Assembly: GCF_900116115.1 (NCBI RefSeq) | Contig: NZ_FOZP01000002.1 | Span: 270,122-334,121, forward strand | From: Lutibacter maritimus | Lineage (GTDB): Bacteria; Bacteroidota; Bacteroidia; Flavobacteriales; Flavobacteriaceae | Length of the DNA stretch: 64,000 nt | Direction of reading: 5' to 3' | In this document: positions 52,301 to 60,597 of the stretch, piece by piece | Numbering within the stretch: the first letter of the stretch is position 1 | Layout of the letters: the number at the start of each line of letters is the position of its first letter | Position numbers and translations under genes: made by a program | The notes under the pieces: model-generated | The model's database searches: none | Seen by the model: only the letters and a program-made list of their open reading frames with translations | Told to the model about the DNA's origin: nothing

Positions 52301-54736
52301 AATGCTTCAGGAAACCTAGAAATGTCTTGGAAAAATGGTGCTACGCAAACAATTACTTCTTCAGTTGTAATTCCTTCTAACAAATGGCATCATGTTGCCG
52401 TTGTGTATAATGGTACACAAGCTAAATTATATATTGATGGAGTTGAAGATGTTACACAAACTAAAAATTTAGCAGTTCCTATTACTAATTCCGAATCATT
52501 TTTAATAGCTGCAGCAGATGGTAATGAGTCAAATACAACTTCATTTTTTCAAGGAAATATAGATGAAGTTAGAATTTGGAATACGGCACTATCACAAGAT
52601 CAGTTACGTTTTGTGATGAATCAAGAAATTGAGAATGACGGAACAAAAGTATCAGGTTCTTACTTTAAAAATTTAACAATCACACCATCAAAAAATGATA
52701 TCAATGCTGTTGACTGGGCAAGTTTAAAAGGATATTATCCAATGAGTGTCTATACGTTTACAAACTGTAAAGATGCCTCAGGAAATGGAAATGTTGCTGC
52801 AATTAAAAAACTGAATACAGTAGATTGGCAAACAGCACCATTACCGTATGTTTCAATTGCAGATACAGATTGGGATGTAAGTAGTACTTGGCAAAATGGA
52901 TCGGTTCAAACAATACCAGGCTCAGCTTCCATTGTTGACGCTACAAAAACAGTTGATTGGAATATTGTTCAAATTAGTAGCAATGTAATTTTAGAAAATT
53001 CAAGCTTACCAGCGGCTAATTTTGGAAACAGAAATGTATTAGGTTTACTTGTAGACAATACAAAAAAATTAGAAGTAACTGGTGTAAATCCTACTACTAC
53101 TGACCCATATTCAGGAACTGGTAATGGAATTACAATCTCACATTATTTAGGCTTAAATGGTAAAATAGATTTACAAGGCGAATCGCAATTAATTCAAACG
53201 TTAAATAGTGATTTAAATGTGGGTACTAATGGAGTGTTAGAACGCGATCAACAAGGCGTAGGAAATAAATATTGGTATAATGATTGGTCATCACCTGTGT
53301 ACTCATTAAATGACGGTTTAAATTATTCACGAATTATTGACGTTTTAAGAGATGGTACCAATGCAAGCTCACCAGGTGCTATTACGTATGTTGGAGGCTA
53401 TGATGGCGCAGTTGGGCCACCAATAACACTAAGTACATATTGGATGTATAAGTATGCAAACCACCCAGAAGGTAGTTATAGTTTATGGGAGCAAATTGGT
53501 AATACCGGTAAAATATATCCTGGTCAAGGTTTTTTAATGAAAGGAACTGGAGCTGCAGCAGATCAAAACTATGTATTTGTTGGAAAACCAAACAACGGAA
53601 ATTTTGATTTAAATATTACAAGCGGATATGATTATTTATTAGGAAATCCATACGCTTCAGCAATCGATTCTTGGGAATTTATTGATGACAATCCAAATTT
53701 AACGGGGCCATTATATTTTTGGGAACATTATGGAGGTACAAATCATAATTTAAAAGATTATCAAGCAGGCTACGCAACGCTAACCAAAGCAGGAGGTGTA
53801 ACCGCAACTTCAGGCGGTGTAATTCCTGCAGGAGTGAGTAATTTAGGAACTTCAACTAAAATACCAGGTAGGTTTATTCCAGTTGGTCAAGGCTTTTTTG
53901 TTGTAGGAAGCACAAATGGGCAAATTCATTTTAAAAACTCACAAAGAATCTTTTTTAAAGAAGCCGAAGAAACCGTGAGCAATTTTGGATCTGTTTTTAT
54001 GAAAGGAATTACTAAAAAAACTACAAAATCAACCAGCAGGTTTATGGATAATAGACAAAAAATAAGAATTGGTTTTGAAGGGGCTAAAGTTGATCATAGA
54101 CAATTATTATTAACTATTGATGAAAATGCTTCAGATGGTGTTGATAGGGGTTATGAGGCAGAAATTTATGAAGTTTTTGAAGATGACATGTATTGGGTAA
54201 TACAAGATAAAAAGTATGTAATACAAGCCACAAACGCCATTGAAAATAATAAGGAAATTCTGTTAGGTGTTAAAGTTAAAGAAACGGGTACGGTAAAAAT
54301 AAAAATAGACGAACTTGAGAATGAAGACGTAAATATGCAATTATTTTTAAAAGATAGTTTGTTGCAAAAAACATATAATTTAAAAGAAAATCCTTTTGAA
54401 CAAGAAATAGAAGCAGGAGAATATGTAAATAGATTTTATTTGGTATTTAAACCAATTCCTAAAGTAATAGAAGAAGATACAGAAATCATAGAAGAAATTT
54501 CAGGAGTCCATATTTTTATGAATAATCAAATAGCTGAATTACAAATTCAAAAAGATGCTGAAACCAATATTTCTCAAATAAAATTGGTAAATTATCTTGG
54601 TCAAAATATTAAAATTTGGAATCAAAAGTTTGATGGTACCCTTATTTCTTTACCTATAAAATTGGCTACAGGAGTTTATGTAGTTCAAATGAAAACTGAA
54701 AAAGGAATCATCAATAAAAAAATAATAATAGAGTAA
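49304..54736 (+). CDS. Giant T9SS-exported mosaic protein 3 (Ig-like, DUF8202-like, LamG; 1810 aa)
   Basis: The protein has a signal peptide (residues 1-26, ending NTFSQ), a beta-sandwich (about 30-186), two Ig-like T9SS-cargo domains (about 188-272 and 280-352; ICSGASVNLDA, SNTTYYAEA) and a further beta domain (about 362-460; YDSNNNGWDGTD, possibly calcium-binding). A DUF8202-like domain (about 480-930; LQLWLKSNKGV, IQSYLAIKYGITLG, GIGRDD), a LamG domain (about 944-1110) and the shared module (about 1180-1725) follow, with a T9SS sorting domain at the end (about 1735-1810; LVNYLGQ, KKIIIE). In the module the DGYDWGYDAE motif has changed to DGVDRGYEAE. The M14 peptidase gene begins 19 nt downstream and probably shares its transcript. 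Confidence 0.85.
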   Translation: MLTFKPQFKQLLFSLCVLVSLNTFSQTTIASQNFDTAGLGYTVSNGTYVYTWNYTASSTPNSLEFAGSSGTEYVLFNNVDISSYTDVTVKISFSSYLVGNNEDLWLDISYNNGATWAISNRLVNGNNPGQTIDWGNIDGDGQSVNSNPYTVNIPNGTTSVKVRVSSVNIDYGEYFNIDDLLISGTLKCTNPAAPTAVTPNTGTTICSGASVNLDATSAGNTIYWYTQATGGSSIGSSASGANFSVSPTSNTTYYAEARTNSGGCISATRTATALITVNATPTITGTTPASRPDPGVLTLAATASSGTISWYANLTGGSPLATGPSFTTPSLSTTTTYYVSVSNGTCTSSPRTPVVASIASFSEVIVSVNWPSGSNQNSLKIYTPSGVLISSIRDTEGTTTTNYLATFNLGCLEDLNNYYFIMYDSNNNGWDGTDNITITVGGTTVINQNGNAANTAGVTVNFNVSGGGCTMSSLSNAPGGVAKNLQLWLKSNKGVTKNGSNGVTSWVTQANGSNANVTATGQEPTFRDDPIHNVNFNPVIDFDNGASTSDSFNYSQLGQQFLTGNSGFYTQDIFVVVIPDTAINSSSSMDIFCADSDTGSQNNDGTGTGFGSYSQRFNNEVLSYAYGLSGGLNDGFGVAQTVTGGYDNVGIINSRNNITYNSQELYYNGTNVVNTTSDISKWGAVSNGKYWIGRSEGWSGSLNGRVTEIITYSSRKNDTDLTQERNRIQSYLAIKYGITLGTNGTSQDYVASDGTLIWDVNTSTPTEDVFNYNITGIGRDDVAELNQKQSKSVHATNDITIGHGDILATNNLNTNNFAADKSYLVWGNNNGSLTAQTPVVVNLSAGISGLTTNVEFTSIGRTWKVVKKGTVGMAKIAIPQTMLTATITPPGSFLMFISDEPTFSPTSEYRIMNLNGSNLETYYEFTSSKKFITFGYAPEKTFTRSIYFDGTKDYLNVGNKLDLNTSFTISAWVKRSNTNASIVSKRNNTYANGGYDFKINASGNLEMSWKNGATQTITSSVVIPSNKWHHVAVVYNGTQAKLYIDGVEDVTQTKNLAVPITNSESFLIAAADGNESNTTSFFQGNIDEVRIWNTALSQDQLRFVMNQEIENDGTKVSGSYFKNLTITPSKNDINAVDWASLKGYYPMSVYTFTNCKDASGNGNVAAIKKLNTVDWQTAPLPYVSIADTDWDVSSTWQNGSVQTIPGSASIVDATKTVDWNIVQISSNVILENSSLPAANFGNRNVLGLLVDNTKKLEVTGVNPTTTDPYSGTGNGITISHYLGLNGKIDLQGESQLIQTLNSDLNVGTNGVLERDQQGVGNKYWYNDWSSPVYSLNDGLNYSRIIDVLRDGTNASSPGAITYVGGYDGAVGPPITLSTYWMYKYANHPEGSYSLWEQIGNTGKIYPGQGFLMKGTGAAADQNYVFVGKPNNGNFDLNITSGYDYLLGNPYASAIDSWEFIDDNPNLTGPLYFWEHYGGTNHNLKDYQAGYATLTKAGGVTATSGGVIPAGVSNLGTSTKIPGRFIPVGQGFFVVGSTNGQIHFKNSQRIFFKEAEETVSNFGSVFMKGITKKTTKSTSRFMDNRQKIRIGFEGAKVDHRQLLLTIDENASDGVDRGYEAEIYEVFEDDMYWVIQDKKYVIQATNAIENNKEILLGVKVKETGTVKIKIDELENEDVNMQLFLKDSLLQKTYNLKENPFEQEIEAGEYVNRFYLVFKPIPKVIEEDTEIIEEISGVHIFMNNQIAELQIQKDAETNISQIKLVNYLGQNIKIWNQKFDGTLISLPIKLATGVYVVQMKTEKGIINKKIIIE

Positions 54737-54755
54737 AACGTATAAACCCCCATTA

Positions 54756-57305
54756 ATGATAAAAAAATTACTTATTACCATATTCTTATTTAGTGCGTGC
54801 CTATCAAATGCACAAAGTAATTTAGAATTGGCCGAGAAATATTTAAAAGAAAGAGGTGAATTAGCTTTCACTTTTACAGCAAATACAATTAAAGAAATTC
54901 AACAATTAGCGAACATAGTTTCTTTTGATCACGGACAAGATCCTAAGCATCCTTTAACAATAAAAGCAATTGCTAACAAAGATGATTTTGAAAAATTTCT
55001 TAAATTCAATTTACCTTTTACTATAAATAAAGAGCTGAATGAACCTAAGAATGTGGAAATGTTTAACCCCAAAATTCATAAAAAAGGAGTTTCTGGAAAA
55101 AACGCATCTTATACATTATCATTCCCATTAGTTGCATATCCTACCTATGCACAATATGTGCAACAAATGAATGATTTTGTTAATGATCATTCCGATATTG
55201 CTAGATTAGTTTCTATTGGAACTACTTCAGGCTCTGGCAGTAGTGGTTATTCTGGAGGTGCACATCAATTATTGTTTATTGTACTTTCTGATAATGTGAA
55301 CACTAGGGAGAAAGAACCAAGAGTTATGTATACATCTTCAATTCATGGAGATGAAATTGCGGGCTACCCTTCTATGTTGAATTTGATTGATCATTTTATT
55401 ACAGCCTATAAAAATACTGGAGATTCTGATCATACCCGAGTTAAAAATTTATTAGATAATTCTGAAGTATGGATTAATCCGTTGGCAAATCCAGATGGAA
55501 CCTATAGAACTTCAAATACAAGTGTAAGCTCAGCAATTAGAGGAAATGCTTATGCATTTGATATGAATAGAAACTATCCTGTTCCCGATGGAACATTACA
55601 TCCTGACGGAAGAGTATATCAATATGAAACAACTAAATTTATGGAATTGGCAGAATCAACGCATTTTGTGGTTGCCGGGAATTTTCACGGTGGAGAAGAG
55701 GTTGTCAATTACCCTTGGGATTATACCTATGATAGACATGCGGACGATACTTGGATGCAATTAGTTAGTACTGAGTACGCTGCTAATACTCACACTAGCG
55801 CAGGTTCAGTTTCTTATATGACTTATGATAATACATTTAATTCTTACCTTGGTATTACACACGGTGCTGATTGGTACATTATTAATGGTGGGCGACAAGA
55901 TTATATGAATTATGAAAGACATACCAAAGAAATAACATTTGAAATATCAAATACTAAATTACCTCCTGCAAGTCCATCCGGTTCTTATGATATTTTAGAT
56001 TTATGGAATTATAATAAAGAAGCATTTATTGAGTTTTTAATACAAGGAACATACGGTTTTCAGGGAGTTGTAAAAGACGCCAATACAAATCTACCTATAA
56101 ATGCTAAAATTAGTATTCTTAATCACGACACTAATGGTTCATGGGTTGAAACCGAATTGCCTTTGGGAGATTATTATAGACCAATTAAAGGCGGTACTTA
56201 TGATATTATGTATGAAGCAGATTGTTATGTGCCGTACATTTTAAGAAACCAAACAATTACGGATTATCAAACAGTTGTTTTGCCAGATGTTTATTTAACA
56301 CCATTATCAACAGCATCTTCACCATCAAATTTAAGGGCGTATTCATTAAAAATGACATCGGCAACCATATCTTGGGATAATATTAAAAACGCCAGTTTAT
56401 ACAATATAAGATATAGAAAAGTTGGAGCATCATCATGGATAACTACAACATCAACTACAAATTCAACAAATTTAACGGGATTAACAGCAACATCAACCTA
56501 TGAATTTCAAGTGACAGCTACCTGTAGTGGAACAACAACAAGTTGGAGTGCTATTGAGACGTTTAATACTATTACAACTAATTATTGTACATCTCAAGGA
56601 TCTGATTCAGCTGGTGGTTACATTGGTCTGGTAAAAATTGGCAATATTGATATGGTTAGTTCTGCAACTGGATATTCAGATTTAACAAATTTGGCATTAA
56701 ATGTAGATAAGGGTGAAATTGTAAATACATCAATCATGCCAATTTGGCCAAATAATTCTGGGACTAAATATAATGATGCATACAGTATTTGGATAGACTT
56801 TAATCAAGATGGTGATTTTTTAGATGCAAATGAGCAAGTTTGGTCAAAAAAATCTTCAAAGACAAGACCAGTCACTGGAAGTTTCACGATACCGTCTTCA
56901 GCTGTTTACGGTACAACACGGATGCGAGTTTCCATGAAATATTATAATAATTCAAATCAATCTGCACCTACAGCTTGTGAGACTTTTTCTTATGGTGAAG
57001 TTGAGGATTACACAGTAAATATTGTTGATAAAACCCTTGGCATTGAAGATGAAATTTTAAGCACATTTTCTATTTACCCTAACCCAGTTTCTAATGGTGA
57101 AATTACTATTAAAATGCCAAATGAGATACACGATTTTGATATAACAGTTTCCAATGTATTAGGGCAAAAAGTATATACAAAAAATGTGCAAAATAACTTT
57201 GATACTACTGAATTGATAAATACGGCTAATTTTATGTCAGGCATTTACTTTATAACGGTAAGTACAGATTTAGGAAAGGCAACAAAGAAGCTAATAATTA
57301 ATTAA
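54756..57305 (+). CDS. T9SS-exported M14 zinc carboxypeptidase (849 aa)
   Basis: The protein has a signal peptide (MIKKLLITIFLFSACLSNAQ) and a pro-region, then a peptidase M14 domain (about residues 125-410) with zinc ligands His197 and Glu200 (HGDE) and His311 (GNFHGGEE), and catalytic Glu396 (ITFEIS). It continues with a CarboxypepD_reg-type domain (about 430-515), a fibronectin type III domain (about 520-605) and a GEVED domain (about 610-745; WIDFNQDGDF, YGEVEDYTVNI). A T9SS type A sorting domain (FSIYPNPVSNGEI ... KKLIIN) closes it. It probably trims C-terminal residues from peptides outside the cell. It is the only clear enzyme in the cluster and does not carry the shared module. Confidence 0.92.
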   Translation: MIKKLLITIFLFSACLSNAQSNLELAEKYLKERGELAFTFTANTIKEIQQLANIVSFDHGQDPKHPLTIKAIANKDDFEKFLKFNLPFTINKELNEPKNVEMFNPKIHKKGVSGKNASYTLSFPLVAYPTYAQYVQQMNDFVNDHSDIARLVSIGTTSGSGSSGYSGGAHQLLFIVLSDNVNTREKEPRVMYTSSIHGDEIAGYPSMLNLIDHFITAYKNTGDSDHTRVKNLLDNSEVWINPLANPDGTYRTSNTSVSSAIRGNAYAFDMNRNYPVPDGTLHPDGRVYQYETTKFMELAESTHFVVAGNFHGGEEVVNYPWDYTYDRHADDTWMQLVSTEYAANTHTSAGSVSYMTYDNTFNSYLGITHGADWYIINGGRQDYMNYERHTKEITFEISNTKLPPASPSGSYDILDLWNYNKEAFIEFLIQGTYGFQGVVKDANTNLPINAKISILNHDTNGSWVETELPLGDYYRPIKGGTYDIMYEADCYVPYILRNQTITDYQTVVLPDVYLTPLSTASSPSNLRAYSLKMTSATISWDNIKNASLYNIRYRKVGASSWITTTSTTNSTNLTGLTATSTYEFQVTATCSGTTTSWSAIETFNTITTNYCTSQGSDSAGGYIGLVKIGNIDMVSSATGYSDLTNLALNVDKGEIVNTSIMPIWPNNSGTKYNDAYSIWIDFNQDGDFLDANEQVWSKKSSKTRPVTGSFTIPSSAVYGTTRMRVSMKYYNNSNQSAPTACETFSYGEVEDYTVNIVDKTLGIEDEILSTFSIYPNPVSNGEITIKMPNEIHDFDITVSNVLGQKVYTKNVQNNFDTTELINTANFMSGIYFITVSTDLGKATKKLIIN

Positions 57306-57311
57306 AACACA

Positions 57312-57357
57312 AAACTTTAATGGCTAAATAGCTTATATTTAGTCATTAAAGTTTTTA
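57312..57357 (+). terminator. Rho-independent terminator after the M14 carboxypeptidase
   Basis: AAACTTTAATG pairs with CATTAAAGTTT, and continuing inward CTAAATA pairs with TATTTAG across one G-T wobble. This gives a stem of about 19 bp with a 5-nt loop (GCTTA), followed by Ts. Confidence 0.85.
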
Positions 57358-57545
57358 CATCTCAGGTTACTTATTTTTCTAAAAACAACTTTTAGTTTTT
57401 GCTTTTTTTTATAGATTAATTTTCATTTTGTGGCATTTACAATAATATACTGTTCTCAATTTTAGTGTATTTCAGATTGGTTAATTATGTCAGATTAAAG
57501 ATGAAGATTACAATTTTAAAAAGTTGGGCACTTTTAACAGCATAG

Positions 57546-57598
57546 TTGCACAACTAATTTAAAAAGGTGTACAACTAATTTTAAAAGTTGCGCAACTA
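57546..57598 (+). repeat. Three 21-bp tandem units containing a GTTG(C/T)(A/G)CAAC palindrome
   Basis: TTGCACAACTAA, GTGTACAACTAA and TTGCGCAACTA start at 57546, 57567 and 57588, an exact 21-bp period, with AT-rich linkers (AATTTAAAA type). The third unit lies in a perfect 12-bp palindrome, AGTTGCGCAACT. The first is the same palindrome with one change. It could be a small tandem repeat or three helically phased protein-binding sites. Confidence 0.55.
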
Positions 57599-57660
57599 TT
57601 GCATATTTAATGAAGTAGTTTAAAATGAGGCTTTTAGTAATTCACCTAAAAAATCAGTTT

Positions 57661-57711
57661 TTTGTTGATCACATGAAGTATTTTATTGATAAAACTTCAT
57701 CGTTTGTTGAT
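57661..57711 (+). promoter_or_regulatory. Three TTT(G/A)TTGAT repeats, exact 21-bp period
   Basis: TTTGTTGAT (57661), TTTATTGAT (57682) and TTTGTTGAT (57703) are spaced by 12 bp each. The linkers are not conserved, which points to protein-binding sites rather than a tandem duplication. The GTTGAT core equals the complement of ATCAAC in the repeats before giant protein 1. The middle copy lies within a longer inverted repeat (ATGAAG...CTTCAT, 57673-57700). Confidence 0.5.
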
Positions 57712-57749
57712 TACTTTTTCTAAAATTAGCTTTTTTTTAAAAAACAACT

Positions 57750-57757
57750 TATTTTTG
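57750..57757 (+). promoter_or_regulatory. Promoter -7 box TATTTTTG of giant protein 4
   Basis: This perfect TAnnTTTG match is 23 nt before the start codon and about 40 bp downstream of the last TTTGTTGAT repeat. Confidence 0.6.
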
Positions 57758-57780
57758 CGCAGTCCCAATAAATTGATTCT

Positions 57781-60540
57781 ATGTGTAGTAACTTCAAGAT
57801 ATTTAATAGCGTACTGATGTTTGTTGTTTTAATTCCCACGTTACTATTTAGTCAGGGAACATTACAGGTTAGAGACGTCTCTAATAGTATTAGTATTAAT
57901 AGTGGTGATATTACACCAAGTCTTACTGATGGAACTGATTTTGGGAATACTAATTTAGGTTCGTCAAAAGCTAATACATTTACATTTGACAATATTGCTG
58001 GTAATGGTCCAACCAGCTTATCATCAGTTTCTATAAATATTTCAGGTGCAAATGCAACTGAATTTACCCTTTCAACAAGTAATCTTGGAAATGGAAATTT
58101 AAATAGAAATACTAATAAATATCTTACGATTACTTTTACGCCTAGTTCTGCAGGATTAAAAACAGCAACTGTTACTGTTTCTTTTACAAATGGTACCAAT
58201 TCACCATATATTTTTACCATTCAAGGTAATGGGATTTTATCATATTGTACGCCAATTAATATCAATAATTATAACATAAATTTCATTTCAAATGTGTCAT
58301 TGGGTGCAATTAATAATACAACTAATGGTAACACAGGGGCATATAACAATTACACATCATTTGCAACAATAGATGCAAACGCTGGTATGAATTTAAATGG
58401 TAATATATCCATAAATTTAAATGGTTGGAATCAAGTTACCAGTAATAAAATAAATATTTGGATAGATTTTAATCAAGATTTAGATTTTGAAGATGCAGGC
58501 GAAAATTTTATAATTAATGTTAATAGTGGGGCTAGTGTTTCGGGAACTAAAACAATTGTAGTACCCATAAGTATTTTAATTCCAGCAACAGCGGCGCTAG
58601 GAAATACTCGCATACGTATTGGCTTTATAGATGATATTCAAACAGCTTCTTATTCAGCTTGTAATTTTTCTTATAACACTGGTGAAATAGAAGATTACAC
58701 TATTAATATAGCTGGCTGTTCAACAAATATGTGGACAGGAACAACAGATTATGATTGGAATAAACCTTCAAATTGGAGTTGCGGAACTGTTCCAACAATT
58801 AGTACAAATGTTTTAATTCCATCACCTCTTACATCGGGTAAATATCCAATTATTTATAATGGAACTCCTTTCGGTAAAGTTAATAATATTGAAATTCAAA
58901 ATAATAGTACTGCATCTTTACAAATTAGAGATAATTATATACAAATTGCAGGAACTTTGCTATTAAATGGAAAACTTGATTTACAAGGAGAAGCGCAATT
59001 GATACAAAATACAGGAAGTACTATAGATATTGCAAGCACTGGATTTATAGAAATAGATCAACAAGGACAAGGAAATAGATACCGTTATAACGATTGGTCT
59101 TCACCAGTAATTAAAACTGGAACAACTGCAGGAACACCATATACAGTTGCTGATGTTTTAAGAGATGGAACAGATCCTGATAATCCAAAAACAATTGATT
59201 TTGTTGGTGGTTATGATGGAAGCATACCTGGTGGTTCAGGTGCAATAAAAATAGCAAATTCTTGGATTTATAAATATACGAATTCTCCTGATGGAAATTA
59301 TAATGGTTGGGGACAAATAGGAAGTACAGGAAATTTAAATCCAGGCGAAGGTTTTTTAATGAAAGGACCAGGTAACCCAGGTTCATCAGATCAAAATTAT
59401 GTGTTTGTTGGTAAGCCAAATAATGGAACAATTAATTTAGCTATTAGTGGAAATAACGACTATTTGGTGGGTAATCCTTATCCTTCAGCACTAGATGCCA
59501 ATCAATTTATTTTAGATAATGCCAGTTCGTTAAGAGATGGAACCATTTATTTTTGGGAACATTATGGAGGAAATTCACATAATTTAGCCGACTATCAAGC
59601 AGGATATGCCTATTATAATTTAAGCGGAGGTGTTGTTGCTTCTGCTCACTCGGTTGTTAATCAAAGTGTTCCAAACGGTACAAAGCAACCACAAAGATAT
59701 ATAGCAATAGGTCAAGGATTTTTTGTTTGGGCTGATGCGGATGGTGGTTCTATTCAATTTAATAACAATCAAAGAATGTTTGCTACAGAAACTTCAGGTA
59801 GCTCAATTTTTATGAAGGGTGCTGCTCAAAAGAACTCAATAAAATCTAAAATAGCTAGTGATGATGAACGACCAAAATTTAGATTAGGATTTAAAGGAGA
59901 AAAAATTGATAATCGTCAAATATTACTAACAATAGATGAAAATTCAACTGATGGAGTAGATTATGGTTATGAAGCTGAAATTTATGAAATATTTGAAGAT
60001 GACATGTTTTGGACTATTGCTGATAAAAAATATGTGATTCAAGCAACTAACACTATCGATATTAATAAAGAAATTCCGATAGGAATAATTTCAAGCGGCG
60101 GTTTAATTTCCATAAAAATGGATGCTTTAGAAAATGTGAGCGATACGCAAGAAATATATATTAAAGATAAAATTACAGGAGGTATACATACTATTAAAAA
60201 TCAATCATTTGAAATCGATTTACCAAAAGGAGAATATTTAAATAGATTTGCATTAACTTTTAAATCTGAAAATACATTAGCTGTAGAAGAAGAAACTTTA
60301 GAAGATGATATTTTAGTATTTATGAATAATTCTAATAAAGCATTACAAATTGTAAAACCTATTAACCTAGAAATTGAAGCAATTATTTTATATAATAACT
60401 TAGGGCAAATTAAGGGTTATTGGAAAGAAGAATTTTTAGAAGATTCCTTTTCTTTACCTGTAAAAGCTGCAACAGGTATTTATTTTGTTCAAATTAATAC
60501 TAAAAACGGGAAAATAGGTAAAAAAATACTTATAGAATAA
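57781..60540 (+). CDS. T9SS-exported mosaic protein 4 (choice-of-anchor D, GEVED, shared module; 919 aa)
   Basis: The signal peptide (residues 1-25, ending LLFSQ) is followed by a choice-of-anchor-D-like domain (about 27-150), a GEVED domain (about 153-315; WIDFNQDLDFEDAGENF, GEIEDYTINI) and a short linker (WTGTTDYDWNKPSNW). The cluster's shared module (about 317-835; LLLNGKLDLQGEAQLIQ, NDWSSPV, GEGFLMKG, YFWEHYGGNSHNLADYQAGY, RQILLTIDENSTDGVDYGYEAE) ends in a T9SS sorting domain (about 844-919; LYNNLGQ, TGIYFVQ, KKILIE). Unlike the other three it lacks the DUF8202-like and LamG domains. Its GEVED domain is like the one in the M14 peptidase next door, which suggests domain exchange. Confidence 0.85.
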   Translation: MCSNFKIFNSVLMFVVLIPTLLFSQGTLQVRDVSNSISINSGDITPSLTDGTDFGNTNLGSSKANTFTFDNIAGNGPTSLSSVSINISGANATEFTLSTSNLGNGNLNRNTNKYLTITFTPSSAGLKTATVTVSFTNGTNSPYIFTIQGNGILSYCTPININNYNINFISNVSLGAINNTTNGNTGAYNNYTSFATIDANAGMNLNGNISINLNGWNQVTSNKINIWIDFNQDLDFEDAGENFIINVNSGASVSGTKTIVVPISILIPATAALGNTRIRIGFIDDIQTASYSACNFSYNTGEIEDYTINIAGCSTNMWTGTTDYDWNKPSNWSCGTVPTISTNVLIPSPLTSGKYPIIYNGTPFGKVNNIEIQNNSTASLQIRDNYIQIAGTLLLNGKLDLQGEAQLIQNTGSTIDIASTGFIEIDQQGQGNRYRYNDWSSPVIKTGTTAGTPYTVADVLRDGTDPDNPKTIDFVGGYDGSIPGGSGAIKIANSWIYKYTNSPDGNYNGWGQIGSTGNLNPGEGFLMKGPGNPGSSDQNYVFVGKPNNGTINLAISGNNDYLVGNPYPSALDANQFILDNASSLRDGTIYFWEHYGGNSHNLADYQAGYAYYNLSGGVVASAHSVVNQSVPNGTKQPQRYIAIGQGFFVWADADGGSIQFNNNQRMFATETSGSSIFMKGAAQKNSIKSKIASDDERPKFRLGFKGEKIDNRQILLTIDENSTDGVDYGYEAEIYEIFEDDMFWTIADKKYVIQATNTIDINKEIPIGIISSGGLISIKMDALENVSDTQEIYIKDKITGGIHTIKNQSFEIDLPKGEYLNRFALTFKSENTLAVEEETLEDDILVFMNNSNKALQIVKPINLEIEAIILYNNLGQIKGYWKEEFLEDSFSLPVKAATGIYFVQINTKNGKIGKKILIE

Positions 60541-60578
60541 TATTAAAAAAGAGGCTAATTTTAGCCTCTTTTTTAATA
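60541..60578 (+). terminator. Bidirectional terminator closing the T9SS cluster
   Basis: A perfect 18-bp inverted repeat (TATTAAAAAAGAGGCTAA with its complement) has a functional loop of AATTTT. T tracts on both strands serve giant protein 4 and the convergent acyl-CoA dehydrogenase gene. Confidence 0.92.
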
Positions 60579-60597
60579 TAAACGATGTTTTAAAATC

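Larger units (their letters stand above)
57306..57780. other. 475-bp regulatory region before giant protein 4
   Basis: The region holds the terminator of the carboxypeptidase gene, two separate arrays of three repeats with a 21-bp period, a -7 box near the next gene, and otherwise AT-rich sequence. A 14-codon frame (MKITILKSWALLTA, starting near 57501) resembles the beginning of a signal peptide but stops at once. No gene is supported. Confidence 0.6.

Noticed and set aside
57501-57545. 14-codon frame MKITILKSWALLTA
   Set aside because: It looks like the start of a signal peptide, but stops immediately, has no promoter box and may be chance or a remnant.
57546-57711. CRISPR-like array
   Set aside because: The repeats are only 9-12 bp with 9-12 bp linkers, there are two different motifs of three copies, and no cas gene is near.
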